From a virus, in the IMG/VR virus record IMGVR_UViG_3300030117_003369, positions 64,695 through 109,462 of that record: 44,768 nucleotides of DNA; one strand, written 5' to 3'. This document shows positions 1 to 9,831 of the stretch, in pieces. The notes under the pieces were generated by a model. That model searched no databases, was not told the origin of the DNA, and saw nothing but the letters and a program-made list of their open reading frames with translations. The position numbers and the translations under genes were made by a program. Position 1 is the first letter of the stretch, and every line of letters starts with the position of its first letter.

Positions 1-3000
1 TAACCAGTCCAAACTTTACCTTCGTTCAGTGTACCTCTGCTTTTACAAAACAGCCCTTCAATCGAATGAGGATTAGTGTAGTGCATGTTCATCCAAACAG
101 TGTCGCCGTCACGCAATCCACCCGGAGCATAAGGATATGCCCAAGATTTGTTTAGTAAAACTCCCTCTTTTTGTTCAGGATAAATTGTGCTAGGACTAGC
201 ATTCATATCTACAAGTGTAACTTCATCGCCTTCAGAAGGCGTAAAGCCGGAATCTCTTTGATTTAGAGTGAATACAGTGCCTGCTCTCGCTTGATAGTGT
301 GCGTAATTCAAAGTACCACTAGCGTTTCTATAGGCGAGCCTATATCTATATCCGGCAAAGCCATTTACACCTTCTCTATTTTCAGGGAAGAGGCTTGCAT
401 CTTTCAGATATAATAAATTAAGTCCTGTATTTAGAGATTCAACTATACCTTTCGCCCTTCCACTTTGTATTCTATCAAGATGAGGATTAACACGAGGGCC
501 TGCTCTAAACTCTACAGCGCTAACATATTGCTTCATACCGTAATCGACATTGCCACCTTGAGTCATTACATTGGAGCGGTCATAATAGAATGAGCGCCTA
601 CCTTCGTAACCAGCACTTCGCAGTAGTGGGTTATCTGCGATTGGGCTGTAAGTCATGTCTTGGTAACCCGGACCCGGAGTAAGTTGTACGCCGACTGCAA
701 ACTCTTTGACAAAGTTCTTGCTCATTGCCCAGTTACCACCAGCAGTTGCTGCTGTTGCTGCTGTGATTGTATTGTTAGTCGTGTCAGGAGTACCAGTGTA
801 CAAAACCCATTCTCCGCTTGGCAAAAACGCCCTTCGATAACGAGCGCTACCATCAATGCCTGCCACTGTAACTGGTGCGGCAGAAGAAATTGGAAATATA
901 CTCGCATCCTCTACAGATATTGTAGTACCCGTAAATGGCTTTGTAATCTTAGTACCCGATCTGTGACTGTCAGAAGAAACAGTATAGGAAAATGCACCAA
1001 ATATTTCAGGGTCTTGCGGTGCAATTGAGTCGTGCCTTCTACCAACAGGGTTAGGTGCCCAATTGCTAGCAGTGTGCGTTGCATCTATGTGCAACTTCAT
1101 ACTGTTGTCAGGACCGGGGAATATACCGTCCACTTTGTTTTCAAAGAACTGGTCGGGGAATAAAGGAATCTCAACTAATGCACGAGTGCTAGCGTACTGT
1201 GTACCTAATTGGTAATCATGCTGAACGGTATCGAGAGTTTGGAAAAGCCTATCATTGATTGTTGTACCGTCATTACATAGTGATTCTTCAAGGAACTTGT
1301 CATCGACATGCAAATTGCCACCGACTATGTTTATACTCGCTACTCCATTAACCCACTCAGTAAATGTGTCTGCTTCACTACCATCTGCAAGAATAAACTT
1401 ACCAGTTCCTCTGTGGCTTCCCGAAGCAAATGAAAATGTAGTGCCAGTCTTAGAAGCGTACTCTGCAGAAGCAAAACGATTTGCTTCAGTTATGTCGGTC
1501 CTTGGCATTTCAAGATAGACTCTGCCGACTTTAGGGAAACAATATGTACCCCAAGATTGTAAATCAGTTGCACGGTTGTTGAGAGGCGTCACTGTAATAG
1601 TCCTAGCACTCGTATCGACAGCAGTACCACTTGTTACACAATCACGCCTTGTACTCCAAGCCAGTCTAGCAGTTGGACTCGGATCCCATGTCTCTTTAGT
1701 GTTGATTGCACCTTGACCGGGGCCACCTAATGTGACTGTCACTACAGGTGCACCGGGCATAATTTCCTTGACTATGTGAGAATCGGGCGCTCCGTCACCC
1801 TTTGCACTGACGCTTGCGCTCGCAATATCAGATACAAGCCCATAGGCTAGCAGGTTAGAATGCCCCTCGGTATCATCTGCAAAAGACAAAACTCTGCCTC
1901 TTGAAATTAAATACTCTATTGATATTGCATTCGCAGTGGATGCATTAGACCTTAACTTGGCTAATTGTGAAAAGCGCCTACGGTCACTTGGTTGTACGGT
2001 AAGAATCACCTTTTTACCTAACACTTGGTGCTCAATTATATCAAACACTTCATGCACCGATGTAGACTGATTTGTTGTACCCTTTCCTATTTCTACTGGA
2101 CTAATAAATAACTCTTCATTGTCTTGTAAAGCAACCGCTGTACCACTACCACCTGATATTCTAATGGTAGTTGCAGTAACTGCGTGGTTAATTGTACCAA
2201 CTACTGTTCCGTCAACTTTGTACACCACATCTCCGTCAGCAAATACAGTTCGTGCGTCCACTCCATCAACAGTCATCGCTGCTGTTGTGCTGGCTGCGTA
2301 ACCACCGCTGTTGTTAATTAGTATGCCAGTCCTAATTCTACGGTTGATTGGTAACTGCCTTGTCATATCTTCAACTTCTTCTAAGTTAGTAGATGTGTAA
2401 GTAGGTGTAATGATTACCTTGCTAAATTGTGATGACTTAGTTGATAAGTTTGAGTCGGCTAAGGCTATACTTTGGGGCGCTTTGGCAGGAGTATCGGTTG
2501 ATGCAAGGGGCAGATAATTTTCAGGGCACAAAGTGAAATCTAACTTAGATTCTGCAACGGTGCCCTCTTCTGTATCACCTTCTAAATCGCCTTCAGTAAA
2601 ACCAAAGTTCTCAGGCATGTCAATTTCTATTCTACCTCCGGGTGAGTAAATGTCTAAATCACCCGCATCTAAAGCAGTATGAATAAGATCGAGAATCGAT
2701 GTCGAGCCGGTTACAATTGTACTTACATCAGGTACAGTCTTTGTTACCATTATTGATGGCCCGTTCATACTTAGTTTTACAATAGCGCCAGTAGTATCAG
2801 CAGATTGGAATGCTGAATCAGTAGCGGCACTAAATGTCACCTTCTTAGTGCTATGATTCAGTGTAGCAGTAATCGATGTGTCAGTTGTCGCAGGTGTACT
2901 TCCAATAGAAAAATCAGTAGCAGGTAGTACGGCTCCATCTTTGCCAAACGATTTGATACTTTCTAACTTGATAATAGTAGATGTACTAGTGAATGAAGAG

Positions 3001-4907
3001 TCTATCCTAGATGCAGCAGCAACAGGGAAGTTGGTCGCACTGTGACAAACTGCATTGTAATGTATTTGTATGAATGGTGCATAGTCATAAGTAGACAAAG
3101 AAGGCAAATCAAGTATAGCAACCCTTGCTTCATCGGATGGAACTAAATGTCTAGCGGCTTCTGCAGAATCACTCAATGCATTAGTGCCACCAATTGATTT
3201 AAGATTAAACAGACTAGAATCAAATGTTGTGCCACCTAAAGCAAGAATGCCTCTTTGTGTATCTGATATGTCACTCATGCCGTTTTCTACAACTTGTCTA
3301 ACTTTGCTTTTGAAAGAAAGGTTGGTAATTTTATTAGCAGTGTGCGAATCATAAGCAGAAATCTTAGAGTTGACGGGAACAGTATCTTTAATATCAGAAT
3401 ACTGCGATTCAAAGGTTGCAGATATAACATCGGCAGAAGCATCTAATTTCTTGTCTACAACTAAATCAGAGACAGGTGGCAAAGTACCCATAAATGGATG
3501 ACTCTTCACATGATTTAGCGTATGTCTACCCGAATGACCTATGTAAAAACCATCACCGGGATTAGCAGAAGATGCTGAAAACTTATTGTAACTATCAGAG
3601 TCAATCGCCATACTCATAGAGAACATAATGCCGTGATTTTCAAAATCACTTTCATCGATACAAACCTGCCCTTGTCTGTGAGAAAACTGCGTACCGCTAC
3701 CCTGTGGTTGGAAGTCATTACCATTTCCTCCATCTACTATGCAGTCTCCAGTTACGACAACAAAGATACCAGCATCGTGTGCTTGTAGTGGTCCTCTTCT
3801 ACCGTTTGATGTAGCACCAAAGTCAAGGTGAATTGATTCTACAGTTACTGTGCCTGCGCCACCGTCTATTGCCATTAAGCGCAAACGCTCAGGTGCCTTA
3901 GCAGTGGGCTTGCCAGTTGTTGAACTGTAACCAAGAGGGTTCACTATGATGTTGTAAGGTACCTTTGGAATAGTAATGTCACTAGTGGATGTTGCGGCGT
4001 ATTTCTTTACAGTGTACGAGCCTTGAGAGTTCCAAGGTGCTGTCGTAGTGAAGTCAATACTTTCAGTTACTCCATCTCCTGCTAACTCTTTTGCTAAGGC
4101 TTTAGCAGCGGTAGTGCCGATATTAATTGTAGCACTTGCACTAGTCGATGCTGATATAGACGGAGTTACAACCTGCGTAGTGATAGGCTCAATAGGCTCT
4201 TCAAACCTCCAAAGTGCTATTGTATCATCACTTTTTACAGGAGCATAAGCAACTTTACCGGATGGCTTAACTCCTCTTGAAAGGTGAATTGCTTCAATGG
4301 TTCCTCTATACTCTCCACCTTTACCACCAAGGAACATGTTGGATGGATTCAATACAACTTGCTGAATCTCATCAAATGCTTTTGATACGACTAGATCGCC
4401 GTTGATATGCATAGTCAACCTTCTTCCAGTGAATGTAACAGTTACATTCAACAATTCTCTATGTCCATCATTTAGTGCTGTAGAATCGTTTACGGCAGAG
4501 TCGAGATAATTGTATGAATTGTGAACTGCTAAACTTGGAGAGGGGAATAAAACTCCATCCCAATAAGCCAACTCCCCATTAGGGCTGTGTACAGGCTTTG
4601 CACTATTCAATGAATATACGCTAGTAGTACCAGCAGCGACATTTTCTAAGTTGATTTCAAATGTAGCCGGAGCAGGGCTTGATGGTGTACCCACACTCAA
4701 TCGCATGACATTTTCATATTCATAGACAATGCCACCACAATCGGGCACTATCCAAGTTTCTAAAGTAAACGAGCGTAATACATTAGGCAAGGTTTTGAGG
4801 TTTTCATCGTTCTTACCATGTACAATGTTAAGATTTGGAGGAACCAGTACACCATCAGTTATGCCATTAAAGAGCAAAGCGTGGCCGGGGTCAATTAGTA
4901 TAGTCAT
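1..4907 (-). CDS. Giant LamG-domain tail/fibre-type virion protein, partial (C-terminus beyond window)
   Basis: The reading frame opens with ATG at 4907, just after the stop of the preceding gene and behind a GGGGTG ribosome site, and stays open to base 1 (about 1635 codons). It therefore continues outside the window. Residues about 5-215 read as a concanavalin A/LamG-like beta sandwich: ETWIVPD, a MHINGDLV strand and EAIHLSRG near its end. The rest is Thr/Ser/Gly-rich and beta-prone, with recurrent strand motifs such as DASIFP (near 905-925) and DASLFP (near 390-420). LamG-type folds bind glycans or other surface ligands in many virion proteins. Its position last in the tail block suggests a host-contact or tail-tip protein. 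The virion role is inferred from context; the LamG call is by eye. Confidence 0.7.
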   Translation of the reverse strand, partial: MTILIDPGHALLFNGITDGVLVPPNLNIVHGKNDENLKTLPNVLRSFTLETWIVPDCGGIVYEYENVMRLSVGTPSSPAPATFEINLENVAAGTTSVYSLNSAKPVHSPNGELAYWDGVLFPSPSLAVHNSYNYLDSAVNDSTALNDGHRELLNVTVTFTGRRLTMHINGDLVVSKAFDEIQQVVLNPSNMFLGGKGGEYRGTIEAIHLSRGVKPSGKVAYAPVKSDDTIALWRFEEPIEPITTQVVTPSISASTSASATINIGTTAAKALAKELAGDGVTESIDFTTTAPWNSQGSYTVKKYAATSTSDITIPKVPYNIIVNPLGYSSTTGKPTAKAPERLRLMAIDGGAGTVTVESIHLDFGATSNGRRGPLQAHDAGIFVVVTGDCIVDGGNGNDFQPQGSGTQFSHRQGQVCIDESDFENHGIMFSMSMAIDSDSYNKFSASSANPGDGFYIGHSGRHTLNHVKSHPFMGTLPPVSDLVVDKKLDASADVISATFESQYSDIKDTVPVNSKISAYDSHTANKITNLSFKSKVRQVVENGMSDISDTQRGILALGGTTFDSSLFNLKSIGGTNALSDSAEAARHLVPSDEARVAILDLPSLSTYDYAPFIQIHYNAVCHSATNFPVAAASRIDSSFTSTSTIIKLESIKSFGKDGAVLPATDFSIGSTPATTDTSITATLNHSTKKVTFSAATDSAFQSADTTGAIVKLSMNGPSIMVTKTVPDVSTIVTGSTSILDLIHTALDAGDLDIYSPGGRIEIDMPENFGFTEGDLEGDTEEGTVAESKLDFTLCPENYLPLASTDTPAKAPQSIALADSNLSTKSSQFSKVIITPTYTSTNLEEVEDMTRQLPINRRIRTGILINNSGGYAASTTAAMTVDGVDARTVFADGDVVYKVDGTVVGTINHAVTATTIRISGGSGTAVALQDNEELFISPVEIGKGTTNQSTSVHEVFDIIEHQVLGKKVILTVQPSDRRRFSQLAKLRSNASTANAISIEYLISRGRVLSFADDTEGHSNLLAYGLVSDIASASVSAKGDGAPDSHIVKEIMPGAPVVTVTLGGPGQGAINTKETWDPSPTARLAWSTRRDCVTSGTAVDTSARTITVTPLNNRATDLQSWGTYCFPKVGRVYLEMPRTDITEANRFASAEYASKTGTTFSFASGSHRGTGKFILADGSEADTFTEWVNGVASINIVGGNLHVDDKFLEESLCNDGTTINDRLFQTLDTVQHDYQLGTQYASTRALVEIPLFPDQFFENKVDGIFPGPDNSMKLHIDATHTASNWAPNPVGRRHDSIAPQDPEIFGAFSYTVSSDSHRSGTKITKPFTGTTISVEDASIFPISSAAPVTVAGIDGSARYRRAFLPSGEWVLYTGTPDTTNNTITAATAATAGGNWAMSKNFVKEFAVGVQLTPGPGYQDMTYSPIADNPLLRSAGYEGRRSFYYDRSNVMTQGGNVDYGMKQYVSAVEFRAGPRVNPHLDRIQSGRAKGIVESLNTGLNLLYLKDASLFPENREGVNGFAGYRYRLAYRNASGTLNYAHYQARAGTVFTLNQRDSGFTPSEGDEVTLVDMNASPSTIYPEQKEGVLLNKSWAYPYAPGGLRDGDTVWMNMHYTNPHSIEGLFCKSRGTLNEGKVWTG

Positions 4908-4909
4908 TT

Positions 4910-6847
4910 TCACACCCCTATTACAAAGTCGGATGCCTTCAACTTCAAAGTAAAGGCGTAATATTTGTTGCCAGCATCATAGCGTACATGTAGTTTTTCA
5001 GGAATAATCCTTATTCCACCATCATTACCAAGCGGGTCAGATAACAATGTTACGAATGTATCACCAATAAAATTACCAACAAATCCGGCAAGTGCCATTA
5101 CGGCATCACCAAACTCAGTTATATTGTCAAAGAAACTATCTCCACGATCTGGAAGAGGGTCGCCACCTAAATCGCCCGGAAGCAAACCGGGTATCATTGT
5201 GTGAGATGCACTTAGGCTGTTATTAGACGAACCCTTAGCGTCATTGTCTTGTTGCCCAAAGGTCAAAAAGAAGTTCCTTGCAGTTGGTGTGACTGCATCA
5301 CTTTGTATCAAACTGTCATAAGGTATCTGTATACCTCTAATCAAATCTCTATTCTTTTTTGCATTCGACACTATTCCTATTAAATCTTGAACTTTGTCGC
5401 CAGCCGATTTAGAACTAACGCTAGCAGAGTTTACAACATAACCACCTGTAAAGAACTCGACTTGAGCCAACTCGTAAGTACCTGCGTCAGCCACATCAAA
5501 GTTTTCAGAAGCATCGAACTGCAAGCACGGTTCCAAAACTGAAACAAAATTGTTACTTATGGGCCTGTCCTTTTGCTTTACCTTCAGCATAGGTCCACCC
5601 ACTGTAACTGTAAATGCAGAACCTAATGTTTGCCCTCCAGTAGAAGTAATGCTTCCATCTATCATAATGTCGTCTGTCAATTCTAACGCCTTCTTTACAA
5701 TCAATGCTAAAGTAGATGCTGGGTTGCCATTCACGGCATGACTTGTTATGCCGCCTATTGGGACTTTGATGTAAACATCTTGGCCGGTTCCTGCAATTCT
5801 ATTACCGTCAGTATCTGTTTCTTCATTGTGTCGACCACTTTGAATGACGGTGGGATAAGCACCGCCGGATGATTGATTTTGAAAATCAGAATGCGCCCTG
5901 TCGGTAGAAAACACTAAGTGAACACCTAGCGGTAGGTTTCGTGTAGAAGTCATTCCATCTATTCTCCAATAATTAGGAAATATCGACATTTTTTTGTTAT
6001 TTAGTAATGTTTCTACTGGCGGAGCAGAAGCAATTGTCAAGTAATAATCTACATCTTTGTAAACGGGTACACTGAGGCTATCTAACTTTATCTCCTTGAT
6101 TTCTACTAAATCCCCCTCATAATCTATTAGACTACCTACTACTTGCCCTTGTCCTGTCCAAAGTTGAGTTTCATAATTGTACAAAGTAGTACCATGTGCT
6201 AGATTTACTTTAGTGCCTCCACTAAGCGTCAATGTGCTTCCATCATCATTAGTTACTACTCCGACAAATGTACCGTTAGATAGATGTATTCTTTGGCCTA
6301 TGAAAATCTGAGAGGTGCCTCCTGAGACTGCTATGCTAGTTGAGCCTGCAGTGTAAGTACCCGATGATGGATGATTGATTGTAGTTCCAGTCTGTGCATC
6401 CCTTATTGTGTCACTTATTTCTCTTGTTTCATTAAATTGCGTGTGGACAGGGGGTGTATCAAATATGTCAATCATATCAGTTATTTCATCAGTTCGCCTT
6501 ATGTCATCTTTGAAGTTTACTTTTACAAAATCATCCAAAGCACGGGGTATAGGTGAAAGGTTAGAAGTAGGCACGATTGATGCAAAATTGAATACAATGT
6601 CTCCTCCTTCAAAACTAGGCTTGGTTTTTTCTATGTCAAATGATGTACCTACTTCGTCTTGAAATATACCACCTATTTCGATGTCGATCTCAGGTATGTT
6701 CGTGTCAATTGCAACTCTACCAACTATGTTATTAGGAGTAGGAAAGGCAGATGCATTGCGATTTACAGTAACATCTAGTGACTGTGCCTCTAATGGTATC
6801 TCCATTACATTGTCAGGTCCAACAATTAGTCTGATTGGTAAAGCCAT
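4910..6847 (-). CDS. Beta-rich tail/baseplate-type protein, paralogue of the next upstream gene
   Basis: 645 aa. The ATG at 6847 has a clear GAGGAGAT ribosome site upstream. No named family was recognised. The N-terminal 70 residues and the C-terminal half resemble the gene at 6857-9412. Shared marks are LPIRL/VPVRL near the start, AIDTN/AIDLN, GIFQDE/GVFTDDE, the block SAGDKVQDLIGI followed by IQIPYDS, and an ending in which a histidine and a DAGNKYYAFTLK-type strand close the protein. A central GSTSIAVSGG...FIGQRIHL stretch looks like a small beta repeat also seen in other tail proteins here. Position between the chaperone/tape-measure slot and the LamG giant suggests a distal tail or baseplate component. 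This is inference from order. Confidence 0.65.
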   Translation of the reverse strand: MALPIRLIVGPDNVMEIPLEAQSLDVTVNRNASAFPTPNNIVGRVAIDTNIPEIDIEIGGIFQDEVGTSFDIEKTKPSFEGGDIVFNFASIVPTSNLSPIPRALDDFVKVNFKDDIRRTDEITDMIDIFDTPPVHTQFNETREISDTIRDAQTGTTINHPSSGTYTAGSTSIAVSGGTSQIFIGQRIHLSNGTFVGVVTNDDGSTLTLSGGTKVNLAHGTTLYNYETQLWTGQGQVVGSLIDYEGDLVEIKEIKLDSLSVPVYKDVDYYLTIASAPPVETLLNNKKMSIFPNYWRIDGMTSTRNLPLGVHLVFSTDRAHSDFQNQSSGGAYPTVIQSGRHNEETDTDGNRIAGTGQDVYIKVPIGGITSHAVNGNPASTLALIVKKALELTDDIMIDGSITSTGGQTLGSAFTVTVGGPMLKVKQKDRPISNNFVSVLEPCLQFDASENFDVADAGTYELAQVEFFTGGYVVNSASVSSKSAGDKVQDLIGIVSNAKKNRDLIRGIQIPYDSLIQSDAVTPTARNFFLTFGQQDNDAKGSSNNSLSASHTMIPGLLPGDLGGDPLPDRGDSFFDNITEFGDAVMALAGFVGNFIGDTFVTLLSDPLGNDGGIRIIPEKLHVRYDAGNKYYAFTLKLKASDFVIGV

Positions 6848-6856
6848 AGTATCTCC

Positions 6857-9412
6857 TCAAATTATTACATTAGCCGCTACAAACTTCAAAGCAAACTCAT
6901 AGGCTTTCATTTCTGCATCTCGGTGCACATGGAAGTCAGTGATTATACCATGTATGCCATTTCGCCTACTGTCATCATGTTCAGGTGCATAATCTTTAGA
7001 TGCGTGGGTATCATTACTCACTGCCATCTTTTCAAATGTTGGTGCATCATCAGTCATAACCCAGTGGTTTCTTTGTGCAATTTGTGCATCCAAATTGCTA
7101 TTACCTTTCGTTACACTTGTATCATAAGGTATCTGTATAGCATAAATGTAATCGCTGTTATCTCTCTCACCGTAAAACGGATCGGTAACAAACTCTCCTA
7201 TTTGCGATACGAACCTTCCGATAGAATTGTTATTAGCAGCGGTGTCAAAGTTATTGCTATTACCAAGTATACCCAAGATATCTTGGACTTTATCACCAGC
7301 AGACTTGACTTGTTTTCCAGCCTTGCCTCCTGTGAAACCTTGCACCGTAGGTAAAGTACCGACTCCAAAATTATGACGGATTTTGTTATTGACTGTACCA
7401 AGTGATGTAGCGTGGACCTGAGTTATCTCTAGCCGTGTTTCAAATCCATCTCCGCTCTTTTTAATAGCAGTTGTAAATACCTTATCTATTGTTTTGTTAC
7501 CAGCAGCATTTACAGCCCTATTGCTTATTTCTAATGTAGATGTCAATAGATTTGACAATTGATAGGTGATGTATTCGTCTGCTCTTTTTCCTTCACCATG
7601 AATATTAGCATGAGTGGGTATTTGCGTTTTACCTTCTGCTCTAGCACTGCCATTTGCATATGCTGGGTAATCAACATAATTCAAAGTTTGACCTAAAACA
7701 GTAACTTCTGCAAACGCATTTTGGACAGGGAGAAACAAAACAGGCCCGCCGTAAAGTGAAGATTCATATTCGGAGCCTAAATCTTTACAGGGCGCTAAGT
7801 ATATTTCATCTTGCGAAGTCAGTGTTGAACCTAATCCACTAACTATTTCGCAAGTAATAGATGATGATGCAACTGCTGTAACTTTGATTAATAGTTCTCC
7901 AGTAGCCTGCGTTCCTCTAAACCCACCCGATGGGTCTTTGATTTTTATGTGGAAATCCGAAGTGGAACTTAATTCAATCCACTCCCTCGGATCTCCTCCA
8001 GTAGTATTGATTGTAAATGTGACGCTAGTAGAACTATAGCCTGTAGCACTACTAACTGTAATTCCTGTCATTCGTCTTGTTTTATTTACAAAGCCATAGG
8101 GTTCATTTTTAGAAGCCAGTCTTTTAGTGTCAAAAACTACCTTAACTGAATCAGCATCTTCTTTGAAACTAAAGAATTGATAAGGGTGCGGGCCGTTACC
8201 TGAACCAATTATTGGTATTCCATACTTACTTGACAAATAACCCTCTACTTGCTCTCTCTCGTCATCTGTAAGTATTCGATTATAGATTATGATTTCATAG
8301 ATGTTACCTGTTAAGAAATCACCACTGCTTCCCGAACCTATTTGTGTAGCATCATCATCAACTATGTCGTAATCATCACCAGTGTCTGTATCTTCTAAAA
8401 CACCCCTGTTATACAATTTAGTGTGGTATGTTCCATCACCTTGTTGGTCTGCAGTATGTGCATGCAATTGCGGTACTCCTGCTCCAAGAGTGGTGGTTGA
8501 ATCTGATACTTCATCTGAACCTGAGTTGTAAAGCGCAAGTCTGATTTTGTTGTTGCTACCAAATCTGTAACGAATTGTCCAGCCTTTGTTAGAACCTTCT
8601 CTAGTATTAATGATATACTGCTCTGTATCGGCAGCGGCATCTGTGCTGTTTGCTACAATAAATATCGTTTTTTCTGCAGGATGCAGTGCGGCATTATAGG
8701 CTACATCAAACTTAGAGGAGCCGTCAAAAAACACATACGGTTGACCTCCAGCACCATGCTCTCTGTATATCGGTGAGCCGGATTTGTTTGCGACTACACT
8801 AGATGCAGAATCCACCCAAGTATTTACTGTAGCCCCATGAGTTAGTACACCACCTACCATATTGCTAGCAGACAAATCACTTGCACTAAATCTAACATTA
8901 AGTCCTGATGTGATAGGTAATCCTCCAGTAGCAGTTTGGTTTTGCTCAACCCAATATGCAACTGGAAATGACATGTGTCTACCATGCCATGGTTCCCAGT
9001 CTACTTTACGAGGAAATCTTGGTAAATGAATTGATGTAGGTTTAGGTGTAGTACCGATAGAAGATTTATTACCAGCGCTTTTTTTAACTTGCTTACCACC
9101 AGCATTGGCTTCAGCATAAGCCTTTGCTGCATCTATGTCGAACAAAGTCTGAGTATGGTTCAAATCAACCACGGCTTTTGCCTGCGATGATGCTTCTTGA
9201 CCTTCATCGTCAGTGAACACACCCTGTATCTCAAACCCAACAACTGCTTGGTTTAGATCGATTGCCATTTTCTTTGCGTCAGCCAAAGGTATACCAAAGG
9301 CAGACTGTTGTCTTTCTACAACCATGTCTATGCTAGTCGCATCTAGGGAGATAGTATTACCATTTTCTTGTACTAATCGTACAGGTACTCTCTCCCCATC
9401 AGCCACTTTCAA
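6857..9412 (-). CDS. Tail/baseplate-type protein with inserted LamG-like domain
   Basis: 851 aa if begun at TTG 9412. GTG at 9406 is better spaced (about 9 nt) from the AGGAG site and may be the true start. Residues 1-75 and the C-terminal third match the 645-aa downstream neighbour, including SAGDKVQDILGI and IQIPYDT. Between them, residues about 165-400 form a concanavalin A/LamG-like domain: GLNVRFSASDL, the QPYVFFDGSS strand, KTIFIVAN, and an ending IYEIIIYNR followed by LTDDEREQVEGYL, a typical close of Laminin_G_3-type domains. It overlaps the previous gene by 4 nt. Likely a tail-tip or baseplate protein with a ligand-binding module. The domain call is from the pattern; the role is from position. 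Confidence 0.68.
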   Translation of the reverse strand: MKVADGERVPVRLVQENGNTISLDATSIDMVVERQQSAFGIPLADAKKMAIDLNQAVVGFEIQGVFTDDEGQEASSQAKAVVDLNHTQTLFDIDAAKAYAEANAGGKQVKKSAGNKSSIGTTPKPTSIHLPRFPRKVDWEPWHGRHMSFPVAYWVEQNQTATGGLPITSGLNVRFSASDLSASNMVGGVLTHGATVNTWVDSASSVVANKSGSPIYREHGAGGQPYVFFDGSSKFDVAYNAALHPAEKTIFIVANSTDAAADTEQYIINTREGSNKGWTIRYRFGSNNKIRLALYNSGSDEVSDSTTTLGAGVPQLHAHTADQQGDGTYHTKLYNRGVLEDTDTGDDYDIVDDDATQIGSGSSGDFLTGNIYEIIIYNRILTDDEREQVEGYLSSKYGIPIIGSGNGPHPYQFFSFKEDADSVKVVFDTKRLASKNEPYGFVNKTRRMTGITVSSATGYSSTSVTFTINTTGGDPREWIELSSTSDFHIKIKDPSGGFRGTQATGELLIKVTAVASSSITCEIVSGLGSTLTSQDEIYLAPCKDLGSEYESSLYGGPVLFLPVQNAFAEVTVLGQTLNYVDYPAYANGSARAEGKTQIPTHANIHGEGKRADEYITYQLSNLLTSTLEISNRAVNAAGNKTIDKVFTTAIKKSGDGFETRLEITQVHATSLGTVNNKIRHNFGVGTLPTVQGFTGGKAGKQVKSAGDKVQDILGILGNSNNFDTAANNNSIGRFVSQIGEFVTDPFYGERDNSDYIYAIQIPYDTSVTKGNSNLDAQIAQRNHWVMTDDAPTFEKMAVSNDTHASKDYAPEHDDSRRNGIHGIITDFHVHRDAEMKAYEFALKFVAANVII

Positions 9413-9831
9413 CCACTCCTGCTAAATCCACTTTGGTTAAGCGGTCCACCAATTTTAGAGCGTAACTCTTTCTGAACCATGGCACTAATTTCCTTAGCCA
9501 ACGCCTTCTTGTCACTTCTATCTGTCACGCCACTAACATCTATACGGAGATTAACAGTAATGTCACCCGGAGATTCTTGGGTAGCGCCTCCGCCCATCTG
9601 CGTTCTTTCAGTGGAAGGGCTTGTCAATTGACTGAAGCCGTCAGTTCTACTAGTTTGTCTAAGCGATTCTCTAAGGTCATTGCTGTGCGCTTTAGTCATA
9701 GCCATGGAATTAGTAAACTTATCCATCTGCTCCTGCAGAGCCTTCATGTTTTTCTGTGCCTCTTCAGTGTAATCCTTGAAGTTCTCCATTGCTTCTACAG
9801 TTCTAGGGTCAATATTGCCGTCTACCATCAT
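9409..9831 (-). CDS. Short coiled-coil protein in the tape-measure slot
   Basis: 140 aa, starting at ATG 9831 with a strong GGAGGGGAT ribosome site and overlapping the stop of the preceding gene. Residues about 10-60 are helical and heptad-like (FKDYTEEAQKNMKALQEQM). Then come a Ser/Thr/Gly linker and a C-terminal ITVNLRIDVSGVTD strand plus helix (KKALAKEISAMVQKELRSKI). The C-terminal pattern, a beta strand with 'DRSDKKALAKEI', resembles the last part of some phage tape-measure proteins. It lies after the two chaperone candidates and before baseplate-type genes, exactly where a tape measure belongs, but is far too short for a normal-length one. It may be a tape-measure remnant, a very short tape measure, or an unrelated tail protein. 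Confidence 0.55.
   Translation of the reverse strand: MMVDGNIDPRTVEAMENFKDYTEEAQKNMKALQEQMDKFTNSMAMTKAHSNDLRESLRQTSRTDGFSQLTSPSTERTQMGGGATQESPGDITVNLRIDVSGVTDRSDKKALAKEISAMVQKELRSKIGGPLNQSGFSRSG

Noticed and set aside
722-907. Minus-strand 61-aa reading with a Gln run
   Set aside because: Out of frame with the long gene; the Gln run comes from a short trinucleotide-rich stretch.
660-1028. Plus-strand reading with a Cys-rich run
   Set aside because: It lies opposite the open giant LamG gene, has no ribosome site and the cysteines come from a CTG/TGC-rich stretch read in another frame.
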